From Setophaga petechia (lineage: Eukaryota; Chordata; Aves; Passeriformes; Parulidae): 64,000 nt of DNA. The stretch spans positions 17,992,235 through 18,056,234 of the forward strand of contig JANCRA010000005.1 in assembly GCA_024362935.1 (NCBI GenBank). The letters are read 5' to 3'. The number at the start of each line of letters is the position of its first letter. Position 1 is the first letter of the stretch. The notes under the pieces were generated by a model, which worked only from the letters and a program-made list of their open reading frames with translations, was not told the DNA's origin and did not search any database. Below, piece by piece: positions 39,101 to 51,100 of this stretch. The position numbers and the translations under genes were made by a program.

Positions 39101-42100
39101 GGTAAAATGCCACTGGCTTTTCAAAGCCTGCAGATGAAGCACCCAGCTCTGCCTGCGGCTTTTCCAGCTGCTATTCTGAACATCCACAGAAGCAAGAATT
39201 GTCAATTATCTGAGTTTTGCTGCTGTTGCTTTTTTCTCCTGTTCAAAATAATGTTTTTGAAGTAACACTGGAGGCAGGGACTGGATAGATTTAGAGGCTG
39301 GGAAAGGTAAGGAAGAGAAAAGCAGAGCTGCTCAGTTTCACAGCAGCCAGGAAAGAGGCTAATACAGACCCTTCCTTTTTCACTCACAGACATACATGCC
39401 TCAAATACAGGCACATGGGTGTAGATGTAGGTGGGTAACAGATGAAGTGCTGCAGGACAGCAGCTAAGAAGCTCTACACTAACAGGGAAGACAAAATGCA
39501 ACCCCTCTCCTTTTACCTGCTGTGGAAGGCTGGGTTCAACTACAACAGTAGCACTTCCCAGCTGAAAACTCAGATACAGGAAGAATAATTGAGAAAGCAT
39601 AGCAATGCAACTTTACAAAGCACTGCAATTTATTTTCATTTTTCCTGCAAATGCTTTGAATAGAACAAGCTTTCTCCCTTTTAGAAAGTTCTTTATTCAC
39701 CAAAAACTTTCTCTTAGCAGTTATATCCTTTATCCACCTGGAGTTTGGTAACACTTACAACCTTTTGTACATTCACATAACCCAAAATTAGGAGAATTTA
39801 TTAAACTGAAGAACAGAGATGATGTTAAGTATTGGAAGGGAATGGGACACAGGAAAGTTTCCTATCCTGAGCAAGATTAAATAGAAATATCTGTGTATGC
39901 ACTTATACACAAATGCTATGAGACACATGGTGAACGTACAGAGAGTTCCTACACTGCCAACCAGGTCTGTCAGCAAATAAGGCACCCTTGCTCATTACAG
40001 GAAAGAAAGAGAAAAAATAGAGTTAAGTTTAGGCTGAGAAATTGTACTAAACCAAGCATTTTCTTCACTAGATTTCAAGAGAAGCATCTTGGCAGTTAGT
40101 ATCCACAAAAATTTGATGTAATGAATGTAATGAATGTAACGAAGAAGTTTCTCCCAATATATGAAGACTATAGCTACAGTGCCCCAAACAGAAACCGAGC
40201 CTCTTGGGCCAACATCGCTTGCAAAACTAAGAAATGCTTTGAGCACCCACCTGCCACCAGATTTTTCTGCTCATCCTTTACAGCTGCCTCCTTAACATTC
40301 ACTCTCCTGCCTGCATCTTCCTCAGAAAGCAAAGTGGAAAAATCCATTACCTTCAGGAACAGGGTCACATTTACTACTTCCCCAAATGCCAGTGCTGCTG
40401 CTGGAGCCCCAGTCTCATCTCAGGAACTCTGTGAGGGGCAATGGGTGATACAAAGCAGAGCCACAAGTCCCATCCCAGCTCCCTGCACAGCATAAACCCG
40501 ACCAGCAGTTTTCACAGCCACCTCTGCAGCCACCGATAGCAGGAGCTCCCTCCCCTTTGTCCTGTTTTAACTTTACCTCCCTCATTGGTTGGCAGCTCAG
40601 GGCCCCAAATGAATGCTCCTATTTTGTCTCCAAACTCATCCCCATCTACACACAAGAGCTGTCATTATCCCCTTTCTCTGCTTATATCTGCACACTCAAA
40701 ATCCTCTGCATCCACTCCTCACTGGATTCTTGCAACAGGCAAGAGGCAAGGAAGAAAGAAGGTATTTCTTTGAAGAAAGAAGATACTTCTTTGAAGAAAC
40801 CTGGCTCCCTGCATGATGGTAACACCAAAGCTATTTTGGATAACCACTTCATTAGAAAGCCTCTGCACTTTCTGTAAAAATGTACAGGCCTTCAGCATTA
40901 AATATAAAGGAGGAAAAAATTCTTATTTATATAATAATGATTATAATCATCATCAGTGTGCTCTGGGGAATGTTAAGAAACTTTCCTAATGAATGCTTTG
41001 CTCTAACTACTATAATTCACTACTATATTCACCCCTGCATCCTTTCCAACTTTCTCTACCACAGCCAGTTTACAGCCAATATACTTCATTGCTGAGTTTT
41101 TAACATGCTAACAGATGACACAGTGCCAGGAGCATACTGACTCCTTCAAGAAGTTCAACTGAGCCCTGCTTCTTTAATTCTTTCTTTGTTGCTGTAAGCA
41201 AAGTCCATCTTGGCATTGTGCAGTTATTTAGGAATTTAGTCTATTTAGGTACTACAAAATATTTTAATGCTTTCCATTACAAAAACAGTATACAACATAG
41301 AAGGAACACACAAAATACACAGCAAGGACTCTACCATAATAAACACTAAAAGAATCAACTTTTACAAGGTATTACAAGCAACTAAATTGTAGATCAAATT
41401 CTCAAAATCTGATGCAAATTGAAGAAATCAGAAAAGCCTTACAGTCTGCATGAAATAACAGCATTTCCCACTTAAAATAATTTCAAAAACCTCATTTGAG
41501 TTTCTAAGTACCAAACATAATTTTAAAATAAAATAGGCAACAGCTTATATACTCAGAAATTTACCACTAAACTTTCAGCAGTCTGCCCACATGGATAAAA
41601 ACATCTTTACACACCCTCATCTTTTAGCCAAAGATGGGATTTTAAAAACCTTTTGTAGAATTATTATGTACTTTGTCTGAAAAATTACAACAGACACTAA
41701 TTTTTCTTCCTTCGTACAGGCCTATATTTAAGTTCTGGCAATTTATGTACTGCCCTATACCTGAATTCTGTGTACTGAAGATACATAACTACTGGTAAAT
41801 ATTTTCTCCTCATAGCAGGTGTTAGGACAACACAACACAAATATTACTTTGAAGCCATTCTGCTCACCCTCTGAACAAGGAGAAGGAAATATAACAGCTA
41901 AAATTGATTACACTACTTTTCTGCTTACCTCCAAGACAGCACAGGTGGTTCTTCCCCATTAATATCAGGTGAGTTTCCTTCAATAGCATATGGAGGCAGA
42001 AGGGAGGGTGTGTGTGTGTGCATGGCAAGCTCACTGTTGCTCCCTTCCGCTGCTGCTGACATCAGTAAGCCTACCTATTTATAATCCCACCACCTGACCA

Positions 42101-45100
42101 AACAGCCTTCAGAGTACATCTAGAGATTTGTACAGCCTGTAATCCCAACATATCTACTTCAGCCAATTCAAAAGAGAGTATTAAGTAGCTTTGTTATGTC
42201 TTCTGTGGCTTTATACCATAAAAAGAATCCAATCCTGTTTTCCGCACCCCTTTTATTTGCACAAAATAAGTTTAATGGGAATTTTTAGAATTAGAACTAG
42301 TCCTTCCATCCATGCTTTTCAGCCTTCCCCATTTCTCTGCCTGTGAGATATCCAACTAAACACCTCAGGTAAGCACAGTCTAGGGATTAATGGAATATTT
42401 AGACAACAGAGACAAATACCCATTTACATCTACGCAATTTCATCATCAGTACTACCTACAAAATTATTGAAATTTAAGATTTTCATAAATCAATTTCACA
42501 AGCCAAGTACAATATTTATGCCAGCACAAAACCAAAAACAACTCAGAAGTGTTTAAAGTAGGATAATTTACAGAAGCTTGACCTCATTGTCAATTAAAAC
42601 CAGAAGCTGCTTAAAAGCAGCTTAAAAGCAATTCTTGATTCAGTTACCTCTTCCCAAAGTCAGCCCTAATGCATTCAGCCATGGGAGGGCTGCTTGCAGC
42701 TGAGTCTGCCCAGGGACTGGAAAGGAATGCAGTCAACAAACTCTTAGGGCAAGTGCTGTCATCACTGGCAACATCCTGCAGGTTTCTATCATTGGTAAAT
42801 GTGTTTCCAGATCTGTATCAGGCCACAATGTGTTTCGAAGCAGCTTGAGTAGTGCTTCAGTGAGAGGAAAACATCTGTGTGAGTGCCTGTGTGCTGAGTA
42901 AACAACATTACTGACAGTTCCTTACCTAACCTTTCCTACCTGAGAAGTCCTATCACCAGCATCCATCCCACATTAATGCCAGACAAAACAGAAATGTAAG
43001 TCAGCTTTGCCTAAACGGGGGTAAGGTTGAAGGAAACAATTAGATGAATCAGCTGTGCTCCAAGTCAAATGCACTCTGCAACCAAACTTGAACAGTTAAC
43101 AACAAAAAAAATAATAATCCTTTCACTTGACTGATAAACTGGAGAGGGCAATAATGCAGATGCAGCCTGGCTTGCAGGAAAGCTTTGGTGCATACAGGGT
43201 ATCAGTGTGGGCTAAAACACCAACATATTGCCTGTGGCTGCTATGTCCCACACAGGACACAGTACTTGAGACACTCACTTGGAAGCTTAAATTATTATCT
43301 GGGTCTAAGGGCTACAGTTAGAAATATACAATTAGTACTCACAGTAATAAATCCTCTAATTTTTTTTAGTCCTGCTGTTATCTTGTGGTTATTTTACATG
43401 CAGTTTATCTAGTTAGCAGTATATTCCTTATGGCTTTTGTAGATTAAGCAGTAAATTTATCACTGCTGAAAAATCATAGGGCTTTCATTCAGGGAGTGAC
43501 CAACAGAATTTAATACTACTGACTACAAGCAAGTGTACAACATCTCAGATAACCTGATAATGGGAAACAGAAAGGTTTCCCATTTCTACAAGTATGTACC
43601 TGGCCATTTTCCCTTCATCTGACAGAGGTTACTTTTACATTTTCCCCAGTATCACTCAGCATAGATTCCTTGCTTTTTGAGGTTTTGTTTCTGTCTTATA
43701 AGTTCCCAGAATACTTGTGGAAGGTAAAATTGCAAGAATATTAAAAGATGAAGAAGAAGGAGAGCTTACACAAGGTATTAGGAAAAAGAAGAAAGCCACC
43801 ATATAAGGGAATGGAATTTAAAAGTTTTGTTAGAATTTGGTTTAGAATTTTAAAGTGCTTCTCATTGTTTTCATAAAGCATTTACTTAAATTACAAATCC
43901 TGGCATTCCTGTGTAAAAACAATTTCTAAACAAACATCAGCTGAATAGTATCAGCAATGAAAGGCAATGTATGTGAATGCACCATAAACTGCAATTTATT
44001 TTATTTCTCATGTGTATATTTAAAAGAAGCGAAAGAATCTATGTGTGACAGATTCTATTCTATATAGAATCTGTCTTTCTATTTTGCTAAATAGCATGAC
44101 AGTACAGGGCTAAATACAAAACACTTCTCAAAGAGGTCCCTGTACAGGTCACATTTGAGTGGTCTGTACAGATCTTTCATGCTTTTTAATCCACAGAATT
44201 GTTTCCAAGACCAAAAAGTTAAGACTTGTATGTACTAGTGAGGAAAAGAAACCAAAACTTTCCCACTATTCATTCTTAGATCTTTAATACTTTCAGATTC
44301 ATCTGTCTGTGACTACCCAGAGCATTTAGTACCTTTGCAATAGGGAGAAAAAAAAAACCACCCACAACTCCAGAAGCCCAATGCAGGGTAGAACTCAATG
44401 GATGTGTATCAATAATGTGTGTATGTAAAAGCTTCCCAGAATTACCTGGTTTTTAAAATCCCCAATAAGGACGTATCTCTGAAGCTGGGAACTTCTTGAA
44501 CCTATTGTCTCTATTGTAATAAACAGAAGACCGTTTTTTAAAACTATCTGATATTTCATCTAACCCTGAAATAGTAATGATTATTTTTTTTAAATAATAT
44601 CCATGAGAAACTGAAGTCTGAAAGCAGCAAGAATAGCAGGAAGCACAGACTACCAGGGTAAGAATGGCATTTTTCCAGATTAAACTCTTGCTTTATTAAA
44701 TACTCTGTTTCTTCAGTTGCTTTGTACCTACTGAGCTGACATCTTATCTGTGATGGACCAACACAGTCAAGTCTCCAGGGAAAGGCAAATAGTTTTGTTA
44801 AATCAAAAAGAATTGGAGAAGAGAGCATAGACAAGAGGCTTCCAAATGGCTTGGAAACAGACCAAGAACTTTTTCTTATGCAAGTCATACATCAGTGAGG
44901 AAAGTTAATTTTAGATTGTATCATCATTCAACAATAAGTGAGACTTAATTATTTTACCATTAGTTAACATTTGGTTTAAGGATTTCATGCATCATCATTA
45001 GACAATTCTGCTGCACATTCTCCTTTCATTTACTTGGAACAGTTAGAACATCACAAATTGGCACCTGGACAAAAGGCAAATGTAAGAACACAATGATATG

Positions 45101-48100
45101 GTCTCAGCTCTCATGTCCCTTAAATCATATCTCACCTTTGACCATCTCTATTGATTGTCTCTGAGCCTTCTGTTTACTTCATTCCTGTGGATATGGCAGA
45201 GACCAGAACCATGCACTGTATTGCCATTAGAGATTTATATACTGGCCAAATCCTGGTTTCCCTTTTGTTCTCTGTTCCTTTGCTAATGCACATGGCAAAC
45301 TGATTTGTAGTAAGTCTGTATAAAGTGAATTTAATCTCATTTTATTATCCATTTAGTTTTGAAAAACTTTTCTGCAAGTCTTTAGTCATAGCTCCTCTTA
45401 TTACAATGAATAGTAACTTTTTACTGTCATCAAAGTGTCACCTTACTATTCAGCTGCTTTCCTAGATTATTAACATACTGAACTAGGAGTTCCAGCACAA
45501 ATCCCTATGGAACTCCAAGATGGTATGGCTTCACTTCACAGCAGAACATTTCCCACCTCACTGTTCTTATTGGGGCAAATTATATAACCATGCAAGGTTT
45601 ACTGTCTTCTGCCATGTTTGCTTAATTTCCCAAAAAGCTTTGGGGTAGAGACCAGGAGAAGCCATTTGAAGGACAAGCAGGACTGTACCAGCGGGCTTTT
45701 CCTCACACATTTGGTCAGCACAGCCCTTAGATTGTTTTCTCTTTCCACAGCCTTAAGACATTTACATTGTAGATACACTGCTAGAACAAAGAGTTCCTCA
45801 TTTTATTCTAACTGCTTGTTGCATGAGTCTGCAGAGAAGCAGATTTTTATTGTTAAATTCAGCCACCAAATTTAGTTTGTCCCGAATAAGGCAAGAGCCC
45901 TCAACAAAGCTGTCCTAACTGCTGTGCAAATGCAGAACAAAAAAGAGAGTGTCTGCTCAAAAATCACCTGTGGACTAAAGGACAAGCCTGTATTTTGGGT
46001 TGCCTGTTGACAGTATTACTTTGATAAATTGGTGCCCGACCTTTTCACTTCTCTACCTCTATTACAACCTTTTATCTCACTTTAATGTTATAGATCCAAC
46101 TAACACAAAAGGTAATAGTAAACACTAGCACACTTTTTGACCTTACTGAGTCATTATTTCATCACAGCTGCAAAGGATCCGCATCACTATTCCAAAATTA
46201 TTTCAGTATTCTCTTCTGTGCCAACTCTCCGTCCCACCCTTCCAAAAGCAAGCTCTGTACCTTCTTCCACGGGACCACCACCTTCTTCTCACCTATGGCT
46301 GCACTTGCATTACACCTACAAACATCCAACAATCAAGAATCCATAATATTTCTTGGTAAGTGCAAGGTAATACATGACAAATTCCCTCATTGTTAAGGTC
46401 AAAGAGAATCAGAAATCAAGTGACTGGGGACAGCTTGTGACAATTAAGCTCTACAGAGGAACACAAGGGTTAAGGTAAAAGTTGCAAAACCTCCAGCATC
46501 TGATAAGCAAAATGCTTCAATTCATGCTCACTAGGTCAGAGAATAAGAGCATACTAATAGATGTTATCCAGAAGTTTTGTTCACTTAAAACCAAAAAAGA
46601 ACTGTAAATTGCAAGACAATCCTCAACTTCTGAGTTTTGGTGATTCAGATATAATTGAGAGAACATGGCACTAAAATTAAGAGGTCATTAATCACCAAGA
46701 AATTATCATTTTGGGAAGTCAGCATCTCCCCCCCCAGGTACACGTTACAGAAATGTCAAAGTGAACCAAATACATCATTTAAAGAGTAAATGACATGTTA
46801 CTACATGTTGCTAGGTAGTACTGACATGGGATTAATAAAAGATAAGAAGTAAGAGACAACCAGGCTTATAAACTGGGGGATATTTTCTTCCAATATTTTT
46901 CATGTCAATTTGATATAGCTAGGTAACAGATGGGTATATTATGTTTTTCCTGCCTTAACACAATTTAAAAACAAGTTACAGATGGCTATAATGAAATCCT
47001 CATTAACACACTTATATTTTCACAGTTCAGTATAGCAATAATGAAACTTTCAGGTCTGGAATTTCCTGTTGGCTAATTAGTGGTTAGGTTAATAGCCTGA
47101 GGAAGTGCACAACCCAAAAAGTTTCCTTATTTTTTAACCATATAATTACTATATTCATATTTCTGGGAAAGCTCTCAAGACAGACTTAATATCACAGTAA
47201 AGCTACCTTTATAGCTCTCCCTTGTTTTGTGAAACAACTGTATTATTTTATTTAGCAGAGCACGTGGGCAGGAAAGCCATGAACAAGCTTAATTCAGCTG
47301 CTTCTGGGAAGTTTCAGCTTGTTTTTATTTTGAAGATCCCAACTTGGAGAATTCTGCCAATACACATTACACCAAACACCCTCTACAGAAAAGCTAGGAT
47401 CAACAATTATGGATCTATTGCTACAATGTTATTACAACATCATTGATTAATGCTTAAATAATTACTTTTTTTAAATCCCAGTTAATAATCATCTACCAAA
47501 GCTTGAAATATGACATATGGTTAACAGCATACTATGATATTCCTAAATCTCTGACCTAGAAAGAGGAAAAATAAAATAAAACCACCACAAATTTTGCACT
47601 CAGGTTACTTCCACAAGTTAAGCTGCTGCCAGCTGTAAGTTGTGTTATTCAACAGTATGATTAGAATAGCAGTGAAATATGAGGAATTCAGCACTGAAAC
47701 CTCTCTGGATTTCTGTAACCACACACTAGTCACAAACTGGTACCACTGCCCTCATTACTGTGCTCCTCACCCTGAAAGGCAGAGGCTGCAGCCCAAGCCT
47801 TGCCCTGGCCCAGCCACACCTGCAGGCAGCCCACACCCACACACGGTGCTACAGGACAAGGAACACGGTGGTGCCCTGGCACAACTAGGTCCCAAAATAT
47901 TATTGAGTGGTGGTGTTGATTTTTTTTCCTTTTTAACTGCCATCACCAAAAAACTGAATTGAGACATTGTCACGCCCTTGTTACCAAGTGCAAATGGAAA
48001 CAACCATACAGCTCTTTGAAGTGCTGGAGCTTCAAAAGAGGACAGCCACTGCCAAACCATCATGAAAGCAACATAATGTGGAAAACCTGACTTGTAACTG

Positions 48101-51100
48101 AAGTTACATAATTAAAAAGAGACAGTATCCAAATATTTAAAAGTTGTAAGGCTAAAAATATCTTTTAAGCCCAGCAAACTCACTTATGACAAAGAATGGC
48201 AGGGAAAGAGAATTTGGATTCTCTAAGAAACACATCATCATCATCATAATCGTTGTTGTTGTTATTATTATTATTGTTTTGCAGCTCTCCCATTTCTTCA
48301 AAACCTATTTTGACATTAAGGAGAATTGAAGCACTATTATCGTGCTTAATCAGCAGAAGTAGCAGCCATGTACGGCAAAGACTTTCTGGAACACTAAATG
48401 TCACCACTGGCTTCAACAGTCAAGTACAGCCAGAAACCAACTGAAAAAACCCACCGTTTTTTAGAGATCTGAGAAGTACAGCTCCGGAGTTACAGTGCTT
48501 ACTTAAATCACTCCCAGAGGCCTAGAAAGCCAATAAAATATATAACAGACAAAATAAAGCTACTGCAATTATTTTCTTCTGGAAAAATCACATCTTTTAA
48601 TTCAGAAACTTTCAGATCCAGTTTCACATACAAGTTTCCAGAATCATATCCATTCCTTGACAGAACAGTCTGTTCTGTGACAGATCTTTCTATGGCAGTG
48701 AGAAAATCAGATGTAGCTTTAGTAAGAAGTTAAACAAGTTTCTTGTTCTGAATATTTACACACAATATAATGTGGTTTTTATAAACCTGTAACTCTGGTC
48801 AAATTCAGTAACACTCACTCATCTCCTTCCAAAAGAAAATGTTTAAAAAAATTGCAATGTTTCAACCCTAAAGAGCAGTTTGTGAAGCAAGGACACCTTT
48901 GCTTCACCCAGCACTCTCTTATTTCATTCTTCAGAACACTGCATCTGGTGCAACAGTTCTCTTAATATTTTGAGTTTCTGTGCTTATCAGATGACAAAAA
49001 GAAAAAAAGAAAAAAATTTGATTATTATATTACAATTATAAATTTTGTCATGCAAGTTTCAGGTACTTCTTCAAAGTGAAGTAAATATAAGACAATGGAA
49101 AAAGTATACAGTTAATTGTACCACAAGGATAAATACTAAAATCTGTATAGAAAGTCCTCCCCTTTCTAATAATGACATCAAACAACTCAGATAAGGGTTT
49201 TGTTTTACAGAAACTGAAACTTTCCAGAGGGGTAAGAAGTTGTCTGGGGAGGAAAAGTCCATGGCTATAAAGAAGGCACGTGGGAAGGAACATGCCTCAG
49301 GTTCCCTGCTACCCACAAAACAGGAATGAGGAAGAACAATACAATGTTCTTTCTTACTCAACACACACACACACACACACACACATATAACCTTCTTAAT
49401 TCAGATAAGCATCTATCTTTGGAATCAGTATCACAGACTGGGAGTGTATCACACCAGCTTCTGGAAGGGGCAGCTAATCATGTTTGGGCATTCTCTCTAT
49501 CATTCTGTAGAAGAAAGCTCAAACCAACAAAGCGGAAAAAAAAAAAGATATGGAAATATGCCTTCCAAAATACAGACTTTATTCTGGATAAAGCAGAGAT
49601 TATATGGTACCATTACAAAACAATTTAAAATATCTCAAAAGAAGGTCAAATGTAACAGGTCAGTATGATTAAAATCTTCTTTGTACCAAAAAAAATTTAA
49701 AAGGTTCATTCGGCTTTCTCTGCTTCAAGCCCTAATTCTAGATTGATATTCATAAGTGCAAGTGCATTCAGTCTCTATTACATGTGGTTTTGGCCCAGCA
49801 CAGAGTACACCCATTCCAGCCCTGAGCAGCCACAGATTGTCCAGGGGAATGCCATGGGAAATGGTATCAGAAGCTTTACTAAGGCCCAGGTAAGCAGCAT
49901 CCACAGGACCTTGTCACAGGAGTACAATGAGCTGGTCAAGCAGAACCGACCTTCACCAAAACCGCGCTGGCGGGAACAGATCCCCTGCTGTCCTGTACAT
50001 GCCACGCGGTATCACTCCAGATCATCTGCTCCAAACCTTCCCTCATTGCATGGGGGTGTTCGGCTCATCACACAGTGCCATTCTGCCTGTGCAGTATGCT
50101 CAGGCTAATGACACAGAAATGCTTAACAAAATTTTGTATACTCATAAATTCCAAATTCTTAAAAAGCTCTTCACATAATTGGACCATGCCCTAGATTTTC
50201 TACCTACCCAGAAAAGATTTAAAAGAGGAGGTGTACAAATATTCAAACACCGAAATTCTACCAAATGAAAAAAAAAAAAAAAAAAGAAAAAAGAAAGGAA
50301 TATATTTAGAATATTTTTACTCAGTAGCAATAATAGGCCCCTTATACCACAGCAAGTTCACCAATGTTTCTAGGAGTCTTGTCTTGATGTGCTGCTAGAA
50401 AAGCACTACCTTATTATGGTTACAGTCACAGAACATTTGGTCTGCTTTATCTGCATTATCTAGTTTTAAACTCAGGAATACAATATACCAAGTTTTTATG
50501 ACTCAGTGTTTTACTGGAGCCCTGTAAACATTGCAAGCCTCCAGCAGAAAGGCAAACAGTTACAGTAAGTGACTATTTCTGGCAATATTTTTCCTATAAA
50601 ACATCAAACAGTCCAAGTTGGAGACAGCATATCCCAGAATTCAAGGAACAGAATGTATAAAAAAAATTTTTCCTTGCGTTTTTTGATGTTTTCCTTTCCC
50701 CTTATTGGCTGCGTGTACAATCCAAAATGTATCTTTTCATAAAGGTTCCTAGAGACAGAAAGTTTCAGAGGAGAGCTCTTGTGACTATTTTCTAAATTTT
50801 ATTTTAAAGAAAGACATAAACAAAAATACCCATCAAAACGATATGGCAGGGCTTACAGCACAGTCATGAATTTCACTTTCTCAACAGCAAGCAGCACTTA
50901 TCTTTCCTAGTGAAAAGCCCCTAGAAACACTAACAGGCTTTTATTTAAAATGCTGAAGACTAATGAGAATTTGATACCAGTACACAAGTTTTGAAATACA
51001 TTTTCTTAGGATACAATTACAGTTCTTTTGTGATATGATACTGAAAGAAACATTGTGCCAGGCAAACTTCTAATACAGGAAGGACTCAAGTGAGGACCTG

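Larger units (their letters stand above)
33647..41928 (-). other. COBLL1: intron between the 42-kb alternative first exon and the common exon
   Basis: This 8.3-kb intron holds an A21 run (33839-33859), a speculative mini first exon (34255-34295), a CA run (35698-35716), a perfect hairpin (37942-37968), a TTA triplet run (38314-38331), a 167-codon chance frame (38441-38944) and a 21-bp tandem duplication (40751-40799). Confidence 0.75.

Noticed and set aside
39202..39600. 132-codon minus-strand frame containing a CAG-GTAAAA donor
   Set aside because: The donor is in the wrong phase for joining COBLL1, and the phase-2 reading hits TAG just upstream.
47767..48063. 98-codon minus-strand frame ending at an AGG-GTGAGG donor at phase 2
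   Set aside because: The phase and donor fit COBLL1, but the peptide (Cys/Gly/Leu-rich end) looks like translated GC-rich intron and shows no family character. Kept only as a remote alternative first exon.
49743..50108. 121-codon plus-strand frame
   Set aside because: It lies on the antisense strand of a CR1 LINE fragment, so it is repeat-derived.
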